Assembly (NCBI GenBank): GCA_002471255.1
Contig: DKPP01000005.1
Span: 35,649-99,648 of the forward strand
Source of the DNA: Akkermansiaceae bacterium UBA7331
Lineage (GTDB): Bacteria > Verrucomicrobiota > Verrucomicrobiia > Verrucomicrobiales > Akkermansiaceae
Length of the DNA stretch: 64,000 nt
Direction of reading: 5' to 3'
This document shows positions 45,090-54,557 of the stretch, piece by piece (position 1 is the stretch's first letter; every line of letters starts with the position of its first letter). The notes below the pieces were generated by a model. That model worked only from the letters and a program-made list of their open reading frames with translations, was not told where the DNA came from and made no database searches. The position numbers and the translations under genes were made by a program.

Positions 45090-46910
45090 TTATAATTCAT
45101 TTTCTTCTATGATTCTAATTTTTACACCGAATTTATTTATAAGCTCGCTGTTTGTTATTGATTCTGGGAACGCCATTGCTAATAAATATTTTGGTCTAGA
45201 TAAAGCGACATAGATTAATCTTTTTGTTTCATCTGGAAATGTATTTTCAGTATTTGAAATATCCCCAAAAGTGATATTATCTTTATGTTTCTTCTCACTA
45301 AAGAGAACAAGTATCGAATCTAATGTCTGACCTTTTACTTGATGTATTGTTGTTATGGGAATATTAAAGACTGAATAAGATTGTTTGAAATGGATTTCAA
45401 TACTTTCATTCAATGTAGTCTTTTCTAAAAATTTTGATTTTCTATTCTTTAATTCGAAGTTTACATCGTAATTTAAATTCAGTTGTTCTTTTAAAAATAC
45501 TTGAGTTTTTGTTGTCCAATCACTAACAGATAAAGAAAAACTAGGTAATTCATCAAGAATAGTTATCATAAGAGAATTGAATAAAGGGTCTATACTCTTT
45601 TCTTTTTCAATTTCTTTTAAGATATGGTAGTCAGTATGATTAACATGAATTAAATGAATACAAATTGTTCGTATTTCTTTGATTGCGTTTTTTATATCAC
45701 CGCTCAAATATAAGTTCTTAGCATAAATTATGCTTTTTGGTAATTCAGAACGCCAAGGTCTTTGTTCTGATTTTTTTCCTAACAGCGAATCTTTTAAGGA
45801 ATTTCCTCGTACAACAATACGGTTGTTAACATATTTGTTTTTTGAGCAAAAATCAACGTAATGTTTTATTATCAATTGATGATTATTTGCTGTGTATTTG
45901 TAAACAATAATTGATTCTTCTAATTCTTGACAACTCACGCTGTTGATTTTTGAATCTTCTAGCCTTCTCATTTTTGAGAAAGCATCAACAATAGTTTGCG
46001 GAGAACGTCTATTATCTGTTAAATCGAATGATTGCCACGTGTCGTTTTCGTCATACTTTTTTAAAAATTCAAGTGGACTTGCATCTCTCCATTCATATAA
46101 ACTTTGATAAGGATCGCCAATTAGTTCAATATTGTTTAAGCCTTGATTTGTTAGTTCTTCGAATATGGCGTGTTGCATTATCGAATTATCTTGAGCTTCA
46201 TCTATGATTATAAAAGGGAATCTCAAGCTAAGCCATTTACTTATCTTTGGATTATTCTTTAGTAAATGAAGTGCAATGTATGCAGAATCATTTGTTGATA
46301 TAAGTCCTTTTTTAAATTGTTCGTTTTTAATAAGACGACAATACTTGTCAAAATTTGCCATGTCTACTTTATCAGCAGATGGTTGATTTCCGTTGATTGA
46401 AAATCTATTACTAGGCTCAATTCTTATTTCGCTAGGTGGGTATAGATGAAATATGCTTCTGTTGTTTTTTGCTTTATATTCTGGATTGTTCAATGGTTTT
46501 TTTAAACCATCTCGCATTTTCCCATTTAGGTCAACATACGTTGTTTCCCACATACTATTCAAGATATTTGTCTGGTCAAGTATCTTTGGTCGGTTAGATC
46601 CGTCCCTAAACAAATTGTAAAATGGTAGCGTAATGAATTTATTGATAAAACTATCAATTGTTGATACGTGATTAGGAAATTGAAGCGATTTACCACTCAA
46701 TTTTCTATACACTTCATTAATTTCGTCTTTAGCAGAGTTTGTGAACGATAAGCAAGCTACACCTGAATGACCTCCAATCTCATTCAGATTTTCTAAATTT
46801 AAAATCTTCTTTGCAATAGTCGTCGTTTTTCCACTACCAGGGCAAGCATTTAAAATTACTTTTCCTCTTGCCCCTAAATAAGCTAATCTTTCATCATTTT
46901 CAAAATACAT
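45090..46910 (-). CDS. gajB: UvrD/Rep-type helicase of a Gabija-like defence pair (GajB-like)
   Basis: This 606-residue superfamily 1 helicase carries Walker A VILNACPGSGKTTTIAKKI at the N-terminus, motif Ia ACLSFTNSAKDEI, the DEAQ-type box FIIIDEAQDN and motif III GDPYQSLYEWRDAS. NRRSPQTIVDAF, TIHQVKGQTLDSILVLF and the final TKRLIYVALSRPKYLLAMAF complete the set. The ATG overlaps the stop of the upstream OLD-type gene by one base (TAATG). In Gabija, GajB is activated by DNA ends made by GajA and degrades nucleotides, which starves the phage. The protein is somewhat longer than the best-known GajB. It is AT-rich like the other defence locus. Confidence 0.8.
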   Translation of the reverse strand: MYFENDERLAYLGARGKVILNACPGSGKTTTIAKKILNLENLNEIGGHSGVACLSFTNSAKDEINEVYRKLSGKSLQFPNHVSTIDSFINKFITLPFYNLFRDGSNRPKILDQTNILNSMWETTYVDLNGKMRDGLKKPLNNPEYKAKNNRSIFHLYPPSEIRIEPSNRFSINGNQPSADKVDMANFDKYCRLIKNEQFKKGLISTNDSAYIALHLLKNNPKISKWLSLRFPFIIIDEAQDNSIMQHAIFEELTNQGLNNIELIGDPYQSLYEWRDASPLEFLKKYDENDTWQSFDLTDNRRSPQTIVDAFSKMRRLEDSKINSVSCQELEESIIVYKYTANNHQLIIKHYVDFCSKNKYVNNRIVVRGNSLKDSLLGKKSEQRPWRSELPKSIIYAKNLYLSGDIKNAIKEIRTICIHLIHVNHTDYHILKEIEKEKSIDPLFNSLMITILDELPSFSLSVSDWTTKTQVFLKEQLNLNYDVNFELKNRKSKFLEKTTLNESIEIHFKQSYSVFNIPITTIHQVKGQTLDSILVLFSEKKHKDNITFGDISNTENTFPDETKRLIYVALSRPKYLLAMAFPESITNSELINKFGVKIRIIEENEL

Positions 46911-48838
46911 TACAATCCTTTTTTTAAATGATTAAAAGCTCTTAGTATATATTCAGGGACTTTAAAAGACGCTTTTGCATCTTCTAAATTTTCAAGCAAG
47001 TGAATTGAAAAATCTTGAGCAAATTCTGCTTTCGCTGGAAAACTTTTCCATAATAGAATTGCTACTTTGCTTCTTTCTTCATCTGTTATAATATCATTTG
47101 TAAAGGTTGTCATATAGGCAATGATCTTAGTTATTTTATCATTGTTAATTGAGTTAATATATTGCACAAGAAAGCTTTCGTTAAATTTTCTTCGATCATT
47201 ATTCACATTGTGCAATGCCACTTCATATTCAAGTGTTTTAAATGATTTAAAAATCTCAATGTTATTAGCACAATTTTTGACTGAGTTTAAATTTTTGATT
47301 CTTGAAACAGCATGACCATTTTGTATAGAGTCATATAAAAAATCAAGAATTGAATTATCATCTATTAATTTGTCAAAGCTGTAATCTGATTTTTTAGAAT
47401 CTGTAAACCTGTCGTCATCGGTAATTACAGATATTTGTTTGTTTATTCTTTCTCTTGGATTTTTGTTATTAAACAAATATAAAAATGGATAAAATGATGT
47501 CCCTCTAACATTTACAATTTCAGTTCTATAATCTTCTAGCCTATAATCTTCCAATTGTGTAAAAGCTGAAACTAGTAATTCTTCAGAAATCCCCTCTATG
47601 AATAAAATAGATTTAGCGAATAAAAGTTGAGATTTTGTTACATCTATATATCTCTGTAATTTCTTCATCCTAGTTCCAAAATCAGCAGCAAGTAATTCTT
47701 TTTGTTTAGTTGTGTCTTCAATTATTTTTTCAGATTCTCGATTTTGAAATTGCTTATCAAGCTTTATAGCTTTGCCGTAATCTAATAAAATAAGATTTTT
47801 AAGAGGTACTTTAGATGTTAAAGTGGGCGAATGGGTTGTTATGAATAATTGGCTGTTTTCTGTAGCGTTAGCATTATTAAGGAAGTTGTATAAGCTGAGT
47901 TGTAATTGAGGGTGAAGATGTGATTCAGGTTCTTCAATTAACAATGCAAAATGAGGGAGTCCATTGTCTTTAATTTGCTCCTTTATGTCGCCTAATACAA
48001 CAGCAATATATATCAAATTATTAAACCCTAAGCTATTTTGCCATAAATGAAAGCCATCATCAATTAGAGTTGTTCTATCGTGAGGAAGATATGGTTTTAT
48101 TGCATTGACTATATATTCTGTTTTTGCATCTTCTATACGAAGCCCAATTTTATTATCAATGACTTTCTTAAATATATTTTCAAGGTTAGTGTTTACTCCA
48201 TCTCTTGTATTTTTTACTTCGTCACGACTCAATAATTTAGAATTTGCATCTTTTATTATTTTTTCAATGTCTTCTTCTGAATTTTCTCTTTTTACAAATC
48301 TTCTTATCACTTTTCCGAGGATACTGTTTCTGGTGCTTAATAAATCTCGAGTACTATCTCTTAACGCACCTAAATAGTAATGTTGAAATAATTCAAAGGT
48401 TTTGTAATCGGCTTTTTGCCCATTTATACTACCTGTATTATAAGAAAAACAGGGGTATTTTCCGCCCTTCTCCTCATAAGAAATAGAGACTTTAGCGTAG
48501 TCTTCTTCTTTTTCTGTGGGTGAAATAACCATATATTCATAGAAAGCACCTTTTTGTGAGGTAGACAATCCTTTGAATGTATAAGTGATGGTTATTAGAG
48601 TAGCTTTTTGAATAATTTTTGTTCCTGCATTGTCAACTTCTTTTTTATGAAAGTCATCAGAAGAGACCGACAATTCTCTAATAGGTTCTCCTACGTTATA
48701 CAATAGTCTAATCGCATCAATCACTGCAGACTTTCCACACCCATTTTCTCCAATAATTATGTTTAGTTTAGGATCAAACTCTGTTTCTACTAGTTCAATA
48801 CCTTTATAATTTTCAATTTTTATTTTAGCTAAGTACAT
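46910..48838 (-). CDS. gajA: OLD-family ATPase-TOPRIM nuclease of a Gabija-like defence pair (GajA-like)
   Basis: The 642-residue protein has an ABC-type ATPase head: Walker A IIIGENGCGKSAVIDA near residue 28, LLIEEPESHLHPQLQLSLY (about 299-317) and the H-loop ITTHSPTL. A TOPRIM nuclease domain follows, with the first acidic residue in SILFIEGISEELL (about 411-423), the acidic cluster VITDDDRFTD (about 471-480) and KTLEYEVAL (about 534). GajA nucleases cut specific DNA when phage lowers nucleotide pools. With the coupled helicase gene this is the standard two-gene Gabija order. A plain OLD nuclease or a Septu/PARIS ATPase would not explain the UvrD partner. It lies inside the disrupted Sel1 gene. 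Confidence 0.8.
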   Translation of the reverse strand: MYLAKIKIENYKGIELVETEFDPKLNIIIGENGCGKSAVIDAIRLLYNVGEPIRELSVSSDDFHKKEVDNAGTKIIQKATLITITYTFKGLSTSQKGAFYEYMVISPTEKEEDYAKVSISYEEKGGKYPCFSYNTGSINGQKADYKTFELFQHYYLGALRDSTRDLLSTRNSILGKVIRRFVKRENSEEDIEKIIKDANSKLLSRDEVKNTRDGVNTNLENIFKKVIDNKIGLRIEDAKTEYIVNAIKPYLPHDRTTLIDDGFHLWQNSLGFNNLIYIAVVLGDIKEQIKDNGLPHFALLIEEPESHLHPQLQLSLYNFLNNANATENSQLFITTHSPTLTSKVPLKNLILLDYGKAIKLDKQFQNRESEKIIEDTTKQKELLAADFGTRMKKLQRYIDVTKSQLLFAKSILFIEGISEELLVSAFTQLEDYRLEDYRTEIVNVRGTSFYPFLYLFNNKNPRERINKQISVITDDDRFTDSKKSDYSFDKLIDDNSILDFLYDSIQNGHAVSRIKNLNSVKNCANNIEIFKSFKTLEYEVALHNVNNDRRKFNESFLVQYINSINNDKITKIIAYMTTFTNDIITDEERSKVAILLWKSFPAKAEFAQDFSIHLLENLEDAKASFKVPEYILRAFNHLKKGL

Positions 48839-49387
48839 TTTATTATTTTGAAATGGTTTGATTGAGTGTTACCAATAAATTATTTTATCATAAAATCGAT
48901 AATGTATACTATATTAGAATGTTGTGTTGTCTGAAGATAGGATGTTAATTTCTAGCTGTAAATTCATATTATCATAATTCTTTGAAAATAATCAATAATA
49001 TCTGTCAATAATTGTAGATGGTATTTATAACTATCATTTCCTACATTTTATCAAGTCCCTTCGCTCTGTGTGCATTCCGAGTGCGTTAATTTTGGGTCGC
49101 TATTTAGTATCAGTTGCAAAGGTTTACTGATTCTTGATAGACAAACAACATAAAATAGCCGAGCTATTTGCATCACAATCTCTATCTTTTCATTTCATTA
49201 CAAATAGTATTCTTCAGTAAAACCTTGTTTCCCCAGCCCCTACACCATTTTGCACCTTGAAATGAAAACACCGATTCTGTGGGGAAGATACATAAAAAAT
49301 TTCGGATTTACTAAAGAGACAATAAAGAATAGAACTTTTAACTCTCCCATTTCTCAAATCTGCGTGCAACCATAAAAAGAATAAACA

Positions 49388-49467
49388 ATGAAAAAGTGGT
49401 TAATAATAGCAGTTTTGTAGCGGTAGTCGTTGCTGGAGTAATTTTAAAACGAACAAATATTTTGTAG
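49388..49467 (+). pseudogene. Frameshifted small membrane protein-like ORF
   Basis: The ATG at 49388 opens MKKWLIIAVL, then TAG. A -1 shift at TTTTG joins it to VAVVVAGVILKRTNIL, which would make one 26-residue membrane peptide. This could be a decayed small gene or chance. There is no supporting context except its position in the scar region. Confidence 0.28.
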
Positions 49468-49506
49468 TGGTTATCAGATATGATCATTGGTAAATTTGAC
49501 TGTCGA

Positions 49507-49540
49507 TTCTTGAAAAAGCGTAACACAAATTAATTTAATC
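49507..49540 (+). pseudogene. 3' end remnant of the broken Sel1 gene
   Basis: The bases encode FLKKRNTN followed by TAA and the flank TTAATTTAAT. They match the last codons and 3' flank of the intact Sel1 gene (YLKKRNTN-stop, ending at 43929). It is the distal piece of the paralogue whose 5' part is at 43994-44260. Confidence 0.75.
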
Positions 49541-49660
49541 TATCTAGATTCGTACTTTTGATAGATATAATGAAAAACCACTTTTGAATTTGCTAATAGG
49601 ATATGTGGGTTGACTATAAGAGGGCTTTACTCATCTGTGGTGTGAGCGTAGTATTTTAGT

Positions 49661-50530
49661 ATGAAGATTCGTTATTATATTAATAATGTAGGGGATCGTG
49701 TTTGTTCTTTGTGGAATGAGGCATTGGGGTGTTATGTGGATGCTTCAAATATTGAGAACAAAATTAAGGAGGCTGTTTATGGCGATGATCCTGTGACTAA
49801 GGATGTGTCTGCCGAGTTGATTAAGGAAGCTAGTCGTGAGCCTATTGATGAGGATGAATGGAAGAGAGATGTTCCTTTATCTTTGTCTCCTAGTAAGATT
49901 GTTTGCTTGGGAGTGAGTTATGCGGATCATGCTAAGGAGTTTGATCATAGCGAAGTGGTGGAACCGGCTATCTTTTTAAAGGCTATATCGGCCTTGTGTT
50001 CATCGGCAGATCCGGTGCTTTGTCCTAAAGGTTCTACCCACTTGGATTATGAGATTGAATTGGCTCTGGTGATTAAAAAACGATTAAAGAATGCCTCTGT
50101 GGATGAGGCGGCTATGGCTATTGCCGGTTATACTTTATTGTGTGATTATTCTGAGCGAGAGTATCAATTAAAGCGTGGTGGTCAATGGACTAAGGGTAAG
50201 AGTTATGATTCTTTTGCTCCGGTTGGTCCTTCTTTGGTGACTATTGATGAATTAGGGGATGGTTCAGGTATTCCATTGGAACTAAAGGTTAATGGCGAAT
50301 TACGACAAATGGGAAATACCAGTGATTTAATTTGGTCCGTACCTCGTTTAGTCGCTTATATTTCGCAATTTATGACTTTAATGCCTGGCGATTTGATTTC
50401 TACCGGTACTCCTTCGGGTGTCGCCATGGGTATGAGCGAGCCGGGGTATCTGCGTGCTGGTGACGAGGTAGAGTGGGGTACTCCCGAGATCGGATGGAAT
50501 AAGCAAGTAGTGGAACCGGATATTTCTTAA
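49661..50530 (+). CDS. Fumarylacetoacetate hydrolase family protein
   Basis: This 289-residue cytoplasmic enzyme has the FAH/HpcE fold. Visible features are SPSKIVCLGVSYADHAKEFD, the metal-binding acidic pair in LDYEIELALVI, the third ligand in TLLCDYSEREYQ, GGQWTKGKSYDSFAPVGP and the C-terminal LMPGDLISTGTPSGVAMG. Family members are hydrolases, decarboxylases or isomerases acting on 2,4-diketo or hydroxylated acids (for example acylpyruvases). The exact substrate is unknown. It is the first intact gene after the defence island and converges with ptsI over a shared terminator. Confidence 0.9.
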   Translation: MKIRYYINNVGDRVCSLWNEALGCYVDASNIENKIKEAVYGDDPVTKDVSAELIKEASREPIDEDEWKRDVPLSLSPSKIVCLGVSYADHAKEFDHSEVVEPAIFLKAISALCSSADPVLCPKGSTHLDYEIELALVIKKRLKNASVDEAAMAIAGYTLLCDYSEREYQLKRGGQWTKGKSYDSFAPVGPSLVTIDELGDGSGIPLELKVNGELRQMGNTSDLIWSVPRLVAYISQFMTLMPGDLISTGTPSGVAMGMSEPGYLRAGDEVEWGTPEIGWNKQVVEPDIS

Positions 50531-50556
50531 TCTAACAAATGTAAGATTAATTTTGG

Positions 50557-50587
50557 AATCATACCTCAAATAATTTGGGGTATGATT
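50557..50587. terminator. Bidirectional terminator (FAH gene and ptsI)
   Basis: A 14-bp stem AATCATACCTCAAA / TTTGGGGTATGATT (one G-U pair) with a TAA loop is followed by seven T. It overlaps the ptsI stop codon. Confidence 0.88.
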
Positions 50588-52346
50588 TTTTTGCTAATTC
50601 GGTAGATAATTCCAAGATTTCGGCACTGCATTCCGATTGGAGTGCTTTGTCTGCCAGAGCGCGGCATTCTTGATAATCAAGATGTCTGATCGCATAACGA
50701 ATGACAGGGATAAGGTGTACCCCTACGGATACGACATCAGCCCCCAAACCTATGAGTAGAGGTAGTAGGATGACATCTCCGGCCATTTCACCACAGATAG
50801 ACGTGGTAATATGTTCCTGTTGCCCAGCCTTGATGGTCATATCGATCATACGGATGACGCTTGGGTGAGTAGAGCGAAACATGTGAGCTACTCTGGAATT
50901 AACTCTATCTACAGCAATGGTGTATTGTGTAAGGTCATTGGTGCCGATGGAAAAGAAATCTACCTCTTTTGCAATGGCATCTGCCATGAGAGCTGCGCTA
51001 GGCACTTCTATCATGACGCCTACTTTTAAATCTTTAGCGTAAGGTATGCCGGCTTGTTCCAGTTCTTCTCGGCACTCTTGCAGAATTGCCTTGGCTTGGC
51101 GTATTTCGATCAATCCTGACACCATGGGGAACATGACGCCACAGCCCGGATACTCGGCACAAGCTCGTAAGATGGCTTTTAATTGATCTTTGAAAAGAGG
51201 AATGCGACTTAATGAGACACGGATGCCTCGCCATCCTAAAAATGGATTTGGTTCCGGAGAATCAAGTTTTTCGCAAGGGAGCTTATCGCCGCCTGAATCT
51301 AAAGTACGGAAAATAACCGGGGCCGGAGAACAGCCTTGAGCCAATTTTGTGTAGAACTCGGTTTGTTCTTCTTCATCAGGCATCCCTGCCGGATTGCCTA
51401 AAAGACAAAACTCGGTACGGAATAGTCCTACACCTTCTGCCCCCACTGCTTTTAAGCTTGGGTATTCATAAGGAAACTCGACGTTGGCCGATAAAACGAT
51501 GCGTTTACCGTCTTGGGTGACTGCCGGTAAATCGCGCATTTCTTCCAGTTGCTTATAATCTTCGTCTTTTTTGATTTGGAGACGTTGATAATAAGCGATA
51601 GTTTCCGGAATAGGGTTGAGTATCAATAAACCTTGATACCCGTCTAAGATGCAAAATGCGTGACTGGTTACCTTAAATAAAGCTCCGTCAATAGCGACTA
51701 CGGCAGGTATTCCCATAGAGCGTGCTAAAATAGCCGTGTGGGATACCGTAGAGCCGACTTCCGTGGCAAAGCCTAAAAATTGATTAACATCCATCGTCGC
51801 CGTGTCGGATGGTGTCAGGTCGTAAGAGATTAAAATTTGGTCGCCATCGATTTCCTCTTCTTCTTCCTCTTCCAAAGCTTCCGCTTTAGTGAGGTTGGAA
51901 ATAACTCGCTTCATGACATCTTCCATGTCATTGGTGCGCGCTCTCAAGTAGGGATCATCTACACGACGAAGCATTTCCATATAGCTCTGCATCACAATGT
52001 AGAAAATGTGCTCTACGTTTTGTAAACGTATTTTAAGCTCCTTTTCTACCTGATTGAGCATCGTCTTATCTTTTAATAAGAGAATGTGAGCGTCAAAGAT
52101 GGCTGCATTTTTTTCGCCGGAAATCTCCAGCATGTGAGTTTTTAGCTCGTTTAGTTGGTCTTCAGTCTGAGCTAAGGCAATGTGAAAACGTTCGAGCTCA
52201 CCGACGATATCGGATGCCTCGATGTCGTAGGCAAAAGGGGCATCGTCTCCTTGAAGGCGTACCTTAATTTTCCCCATAGCAATGCCGGGCGAGGCGGGGA
52301 TTCCCTGCAATCTCAATTCCCGATGATTGGAGGATAACGATGTCAT
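50559..52346 (-). CDS. ptsI: PTS phosphoenolpyruvate-protein phosphotransferase (enzyme I)
   Basis: This 595-residue enzyme moves phosphate from PEP to HPr. The N-terminal part starts RLQGIPASPGIAMGKIKVRL. The active-site His203 lies in GSTVSHTAILARSMGIPAVV. The PEP-binding barrel shows FRTEFCLLGN, FRTLDSGGDK, FLGWRGIRVSL and FSIGTNDLTQYTIAVDR. It is complete. It lies 52 bases after ptsH on the same strand, an operon order seen in many bacteria. No sugar-specific enzyme II is nearby, so the pair may serve mainly regulation, or the transport parts are elsewhere. Confidence 0.95.
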   Translation of the reverse strand: MTSLSSNHRELRLQGIPASPGIAMGKIKVRLQGDDAPFAYDIEASDIVGELERFHIALAQTEDQLNELKTHMLEISGEKNAAIFDAHILLLKDKTMLNQVEKELKIRLQNVEHIFYIVMQSYMEMLRRVDDPYLRARTNDMEDVMKRVISNLTKAEALEEEEEEEIDGDQILISYDLTPSDTATMDVNQFLGFATEVGSTVSHTAILARSMGIPAVVAIDGALFKVTSHAFCILDGYQGLLILNPIPETIAYYQRLQIKKDEDYKQLEEMRDLPAVTQDGKRIVLSANVEFPYEYPSLKAVGAEGVGLFRTEFCLLGNPAGMPDEEEQTEFYTKLAQGCSPAPVIFRTLDSGGDKLPCEKLDSPEPNPFLGWRGIRVSLSRIPLFKDQLKAILRACAEYPGCGVMFPMVSGLIEIRQAKAILQECREELEQAGIPYAKDLKVGVMIEVPSAALMADAIAKEVDFFSIGTNDLTQYTIAVDRVNSRVAHMFRSTHPSVIRMIDMTIKAGQQEHITTSICGEMAGDVILLPLLIGLGADVVSVGVHLIPVIRYAIRHLDYQECRALADKALQSECSAEILELSTELAKKSYPKLFEV

Positions 52347-52398
52347 TGTGCTTAAATTCGCAAGCTGATTAGGTCGGGATACCGAACCTGATCAGTGA

Positions 52399-52665
52399 TT
52401 ACTCCTCTTCAAATTTGCGAGTAATCAAGTCTTCAATGGCAGCTAATGCCTCAACTTCTTGAGGCCCTTCAGCGGTAACAATGATCTTGGAACCGTGACC
52501 TACGGCCAACATCATTAAGCCCATGATGCTTTTGCCATCAACTTCTTCACTATCACTCTCCACAAGTATGTCTGCATCATACTGGCTTGCCAATTTGACA
52601 AATTGAGCCGCAGGACGAGCGTGAATACCTAGTTTGTTCGTGATGGTGAGTTCTTTAGTGACCAT
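52399..52665 (-). CDS. ptsH: Phosphocarrier protein HPr
   Basis: This 88-residue small carrier accepts phosphate from enzyme I at His15 (LGIHARPAAQFV). The regulatory Ser46 is also present (VDGKSIMGLMMLA), the same context that HPr kinase/phosphorylase recognises, so a Ser-P control branch is possible. Length and both sites are normal. It is the first gene of the ptsH-ptsI unit. Confidence 0.95.
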   Translation of the reverse strand: MVTKELTITNKLGIHARPAAQFVKLASQYDADILVESDSEEVDGKSIMGLMMLAVGHGSKIIVTAEGPQEVEALAAIEDLITRKFEEE

Positions 52666-52824
52666 AAAAATAAAGGTTGATTAAAAGACTTTCTGAGGGG
52701 TAGCTTACACAAGTTGAGAATGATTTCAAAGATTTTTTTGCATTTTACAGACTCTTCTTTCATTTAATTGCGTCCTACCGACGAATTTATCGATAGGACG
52801 CAATGATATAAAAGAGTTTGATGA

Positions 52825-54396
52825 TTAAAATCCAACGTAAAATCCGTGGATGGCGTCAATCGCTTTGGAAATTTCAGCAATAATTTCGTCGGAAACAGGT
52901 TGATCGACTTTTAATACTGCCAAAGATTCTTCAATTTGTGCGTTGCGAGGGGCTGTAATATTTTCAATATTGATGCCTTTTTCCGCCAAAATGGCGGCGA
53001 TGGAAGCAATCACGCCCGGACGGTCTTTGTAATGCATGAAAATGCTGTGACCTTGCATATTGAAATATAAACTTTCAAACGCTCCTAGACGCGCAATCAT
53101 TGGCATACCTTCAGTTAATGTGCCACGAACACTCAAGGATTGAATAGAGCCTTTTGTTTCGGTAATCAAATCAATGGTCATAGAGTTGCCATAGATTTTT
53201 TGTTCGGAAGGCTCTCTTTCAATAATGGTGATACCTTGATTTTGAAGTAGTTTGGCTGCGTCGGATGGCATGATGCCACGATCGACGTTTGGTGATAAAC
53301 CGGACAAAATCGGAGCCCAGAACCATTTGCCATAAGCATTGAGGTCACCATAAAACGTGCAATCAATTTGACGAACCGGAGTTCCTTTTGTCCATTTGCG
53401 AGCTACGGAAGAGAGCATCCATGCAAGGCGTTGGTAAGATGGATCCAATCCGTCCGGAGTGCCTTTATTGACGACGAAGGAGGTGCTATTATGCTCAAAA
53501 TAAGCGATTGCCTGTTCCGCTGCACGGCGGGCCGCGGTCAAGTTGGCTTCGATCGTGCTTGCTCCTAAGTGAGGTAACATGATGGAAGCAACATCTGCGA
53601 CCTCTTTGTCACCGGCTTTGTCTTCCGGATAAACGTCTGTGAGGTAATGGATGGATTTGCCCTCAGCCTTGAGTTCTCTCAAAGTTTGTTCGTTTACTAC
53701 TCCGTATCTGGCACAATTGATCAAAGTAGCTTCGTCTTTCATAAGACTAAGCAATTCACGATCAATCATGTTTTTCGTATCAGGACCACCGGGTACGTGG
53801 ATGGTGATGATGTCGGATTTGCTGAAAATTTCTTGCAATGAGCAAGGTTCAATGCCGATTTCTCTGGCTTTTTGAGGTGCTAAAATTGGATCGTAACCGA
53901 GAATGACCGGATCGAAACCTTCGATTCTTTTGGCAACCAATCGTCCAATGTTACCTAGACCAATGATACCAAATGTTTTATTGGTTAATTCACGACCCAT
54001 GAGGTTTTTCTTTTCCCACTGTCCTGCGCGCGTAGTGTTATCACCTTGCACGATGTGACGGTAGTGAGATAATACCATGGTCACCACTTCTTCTGCCACG
54101 GCATTAGCGTTGGCACCGGGGGTATTCATTACATCAATGCCTTTTTGTCTGGCATAGGCAATATCAATCGTATCAAAGCCGGCTCCAGCTCTTACGATCA
54201 ATTTTAATTCCGGAAGAGCATCAATAACTTCGGGAGTAATCTTTTCGCTGCGAACAATCATGGCCGAGCAATCGGGATGTTGTGCTGCCTGCTCCATAAG
54301 GGAAGTCTCGGAATCTTGTATAACCGTATAACCGGCACCTTGCAAGATATCTGCAGAGAGTTTCTCTAGCTTTGTGGGAATAAGGATTTTCTTCAT
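52825..54396 (-). CDS. serA: D-3-phosphoglycerate dehydrogenase, long ACT form
   Basis: I start at 54396 (MKKILIPTKLEKLSADILQG). A frame reaching 54429 would add 11 non-conserved residues. The 523-residue enzyme makes 3-phosphohydroxypyruvate, the first step of serine synthesis. Marks are VRAGAGFDTIDIAYARQKGI, the NAD-binding FGIIGLGNIGRLVAKRIEGF, INCARYGVVNEQTL, MLPHLGASTIEA with the catalytic His, an intervening domain and a C-terminal ACT domain (DRPGVIASIAAILAEKGINI) that usually confers serine feedback inhibition. It is a separate unit, about 160 bases from ptsH and rpe. Confidence 0.94.
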   Translation of the reverse strand: MKKILIPTKLEKLSADILQGAGYTVIQDSETSLMEQAAQHPDCSAMIVRSEKITPEVIDALPELKLIVRAGAGFDTIDIAYARQKGIDVMNTPGANANAVAEEVVTMVLSHYRHIVQGDNTTRAGQWEKKNLMGRELTNKTFGIIGLGNIGRLVAKRIEGFDPVILGYDPILAPQKAREIGIEPCSLQEIFSKSDIITIHVPGGPDTKNMIDRELLSLMKDEATLINCARYGVVNEQTLRELKAEGKSIHYLTDVYPEDKAGDKEVADVASIMLPHLGASTIEANLTAARRAAEQAIAYFEHNSTSFVVNKGTPDGLDPSYQRLAWMLSSVARKWTKGTPVRQIDCTFYGDLNAYGKWFWAPILSGLSPNVDRGIMPSDAAKLLQNQGITIIEREPSEQKIYGNSMTIDLITETKGSIQSLSVRGTLTEGMPMIARLGAFESLYFNMQGHSIFMHYKDRPGVIASIAAILAEKGINIENITAPRNAQIEESLAVLKVDQPVSDEIIAEISKAIDAIHGFYVGF

Positions 54397-54496
54397 GATT
54401 GTAATTGTGCGTTTGGGGAACGAAGCCAAACGTTACATCTAATTATGCTTGCTGTAAATGTCAATATTTGTGCATAAAGCACACTTCCGAATATAA

Positions 54497-54540
54497 AAAA
54501 ATCCATTTGGCTCTCATCGATTGAGCTCCAAATGGATTTT
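54497..54540 (-). terminator. Terminator of the leuS-rpe unit
   Basis: A 13-bp stem AAAATCCATTTGG / CCAAATGGATTTT has an 18-base loop. On the minus strand it is followed by a T-run. It lies 17 bases after the rpe stop. Confidence 0.82.
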
Positions 54541-54557
54541 AAAGATAAAAATGAACT

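Larger units (their letters stand above)
48839..49660. other. Intergenic scar region downstream of island
   Basis: This 822-base stretch has no intact gene. It probably contains the promoter of the minus-strand defence pair near 48850-48960, a short palindrome AAATAGCCGAGCTATTT around 49154, a frameshifted tiny membrane-protein-like frame at 49388, and the last codons of the broken Sel1 gene at 49507-49533. The rest is AT-rich with nothing recognised. Confidence 0.55.

Noticed and set aside
49338..49526. Minus-strand 62-codon frame in the scar region
   Set aside because: It lies exactly opposite the Sel1 3' remnant and the small frameshifted ORF and resembles no protein.
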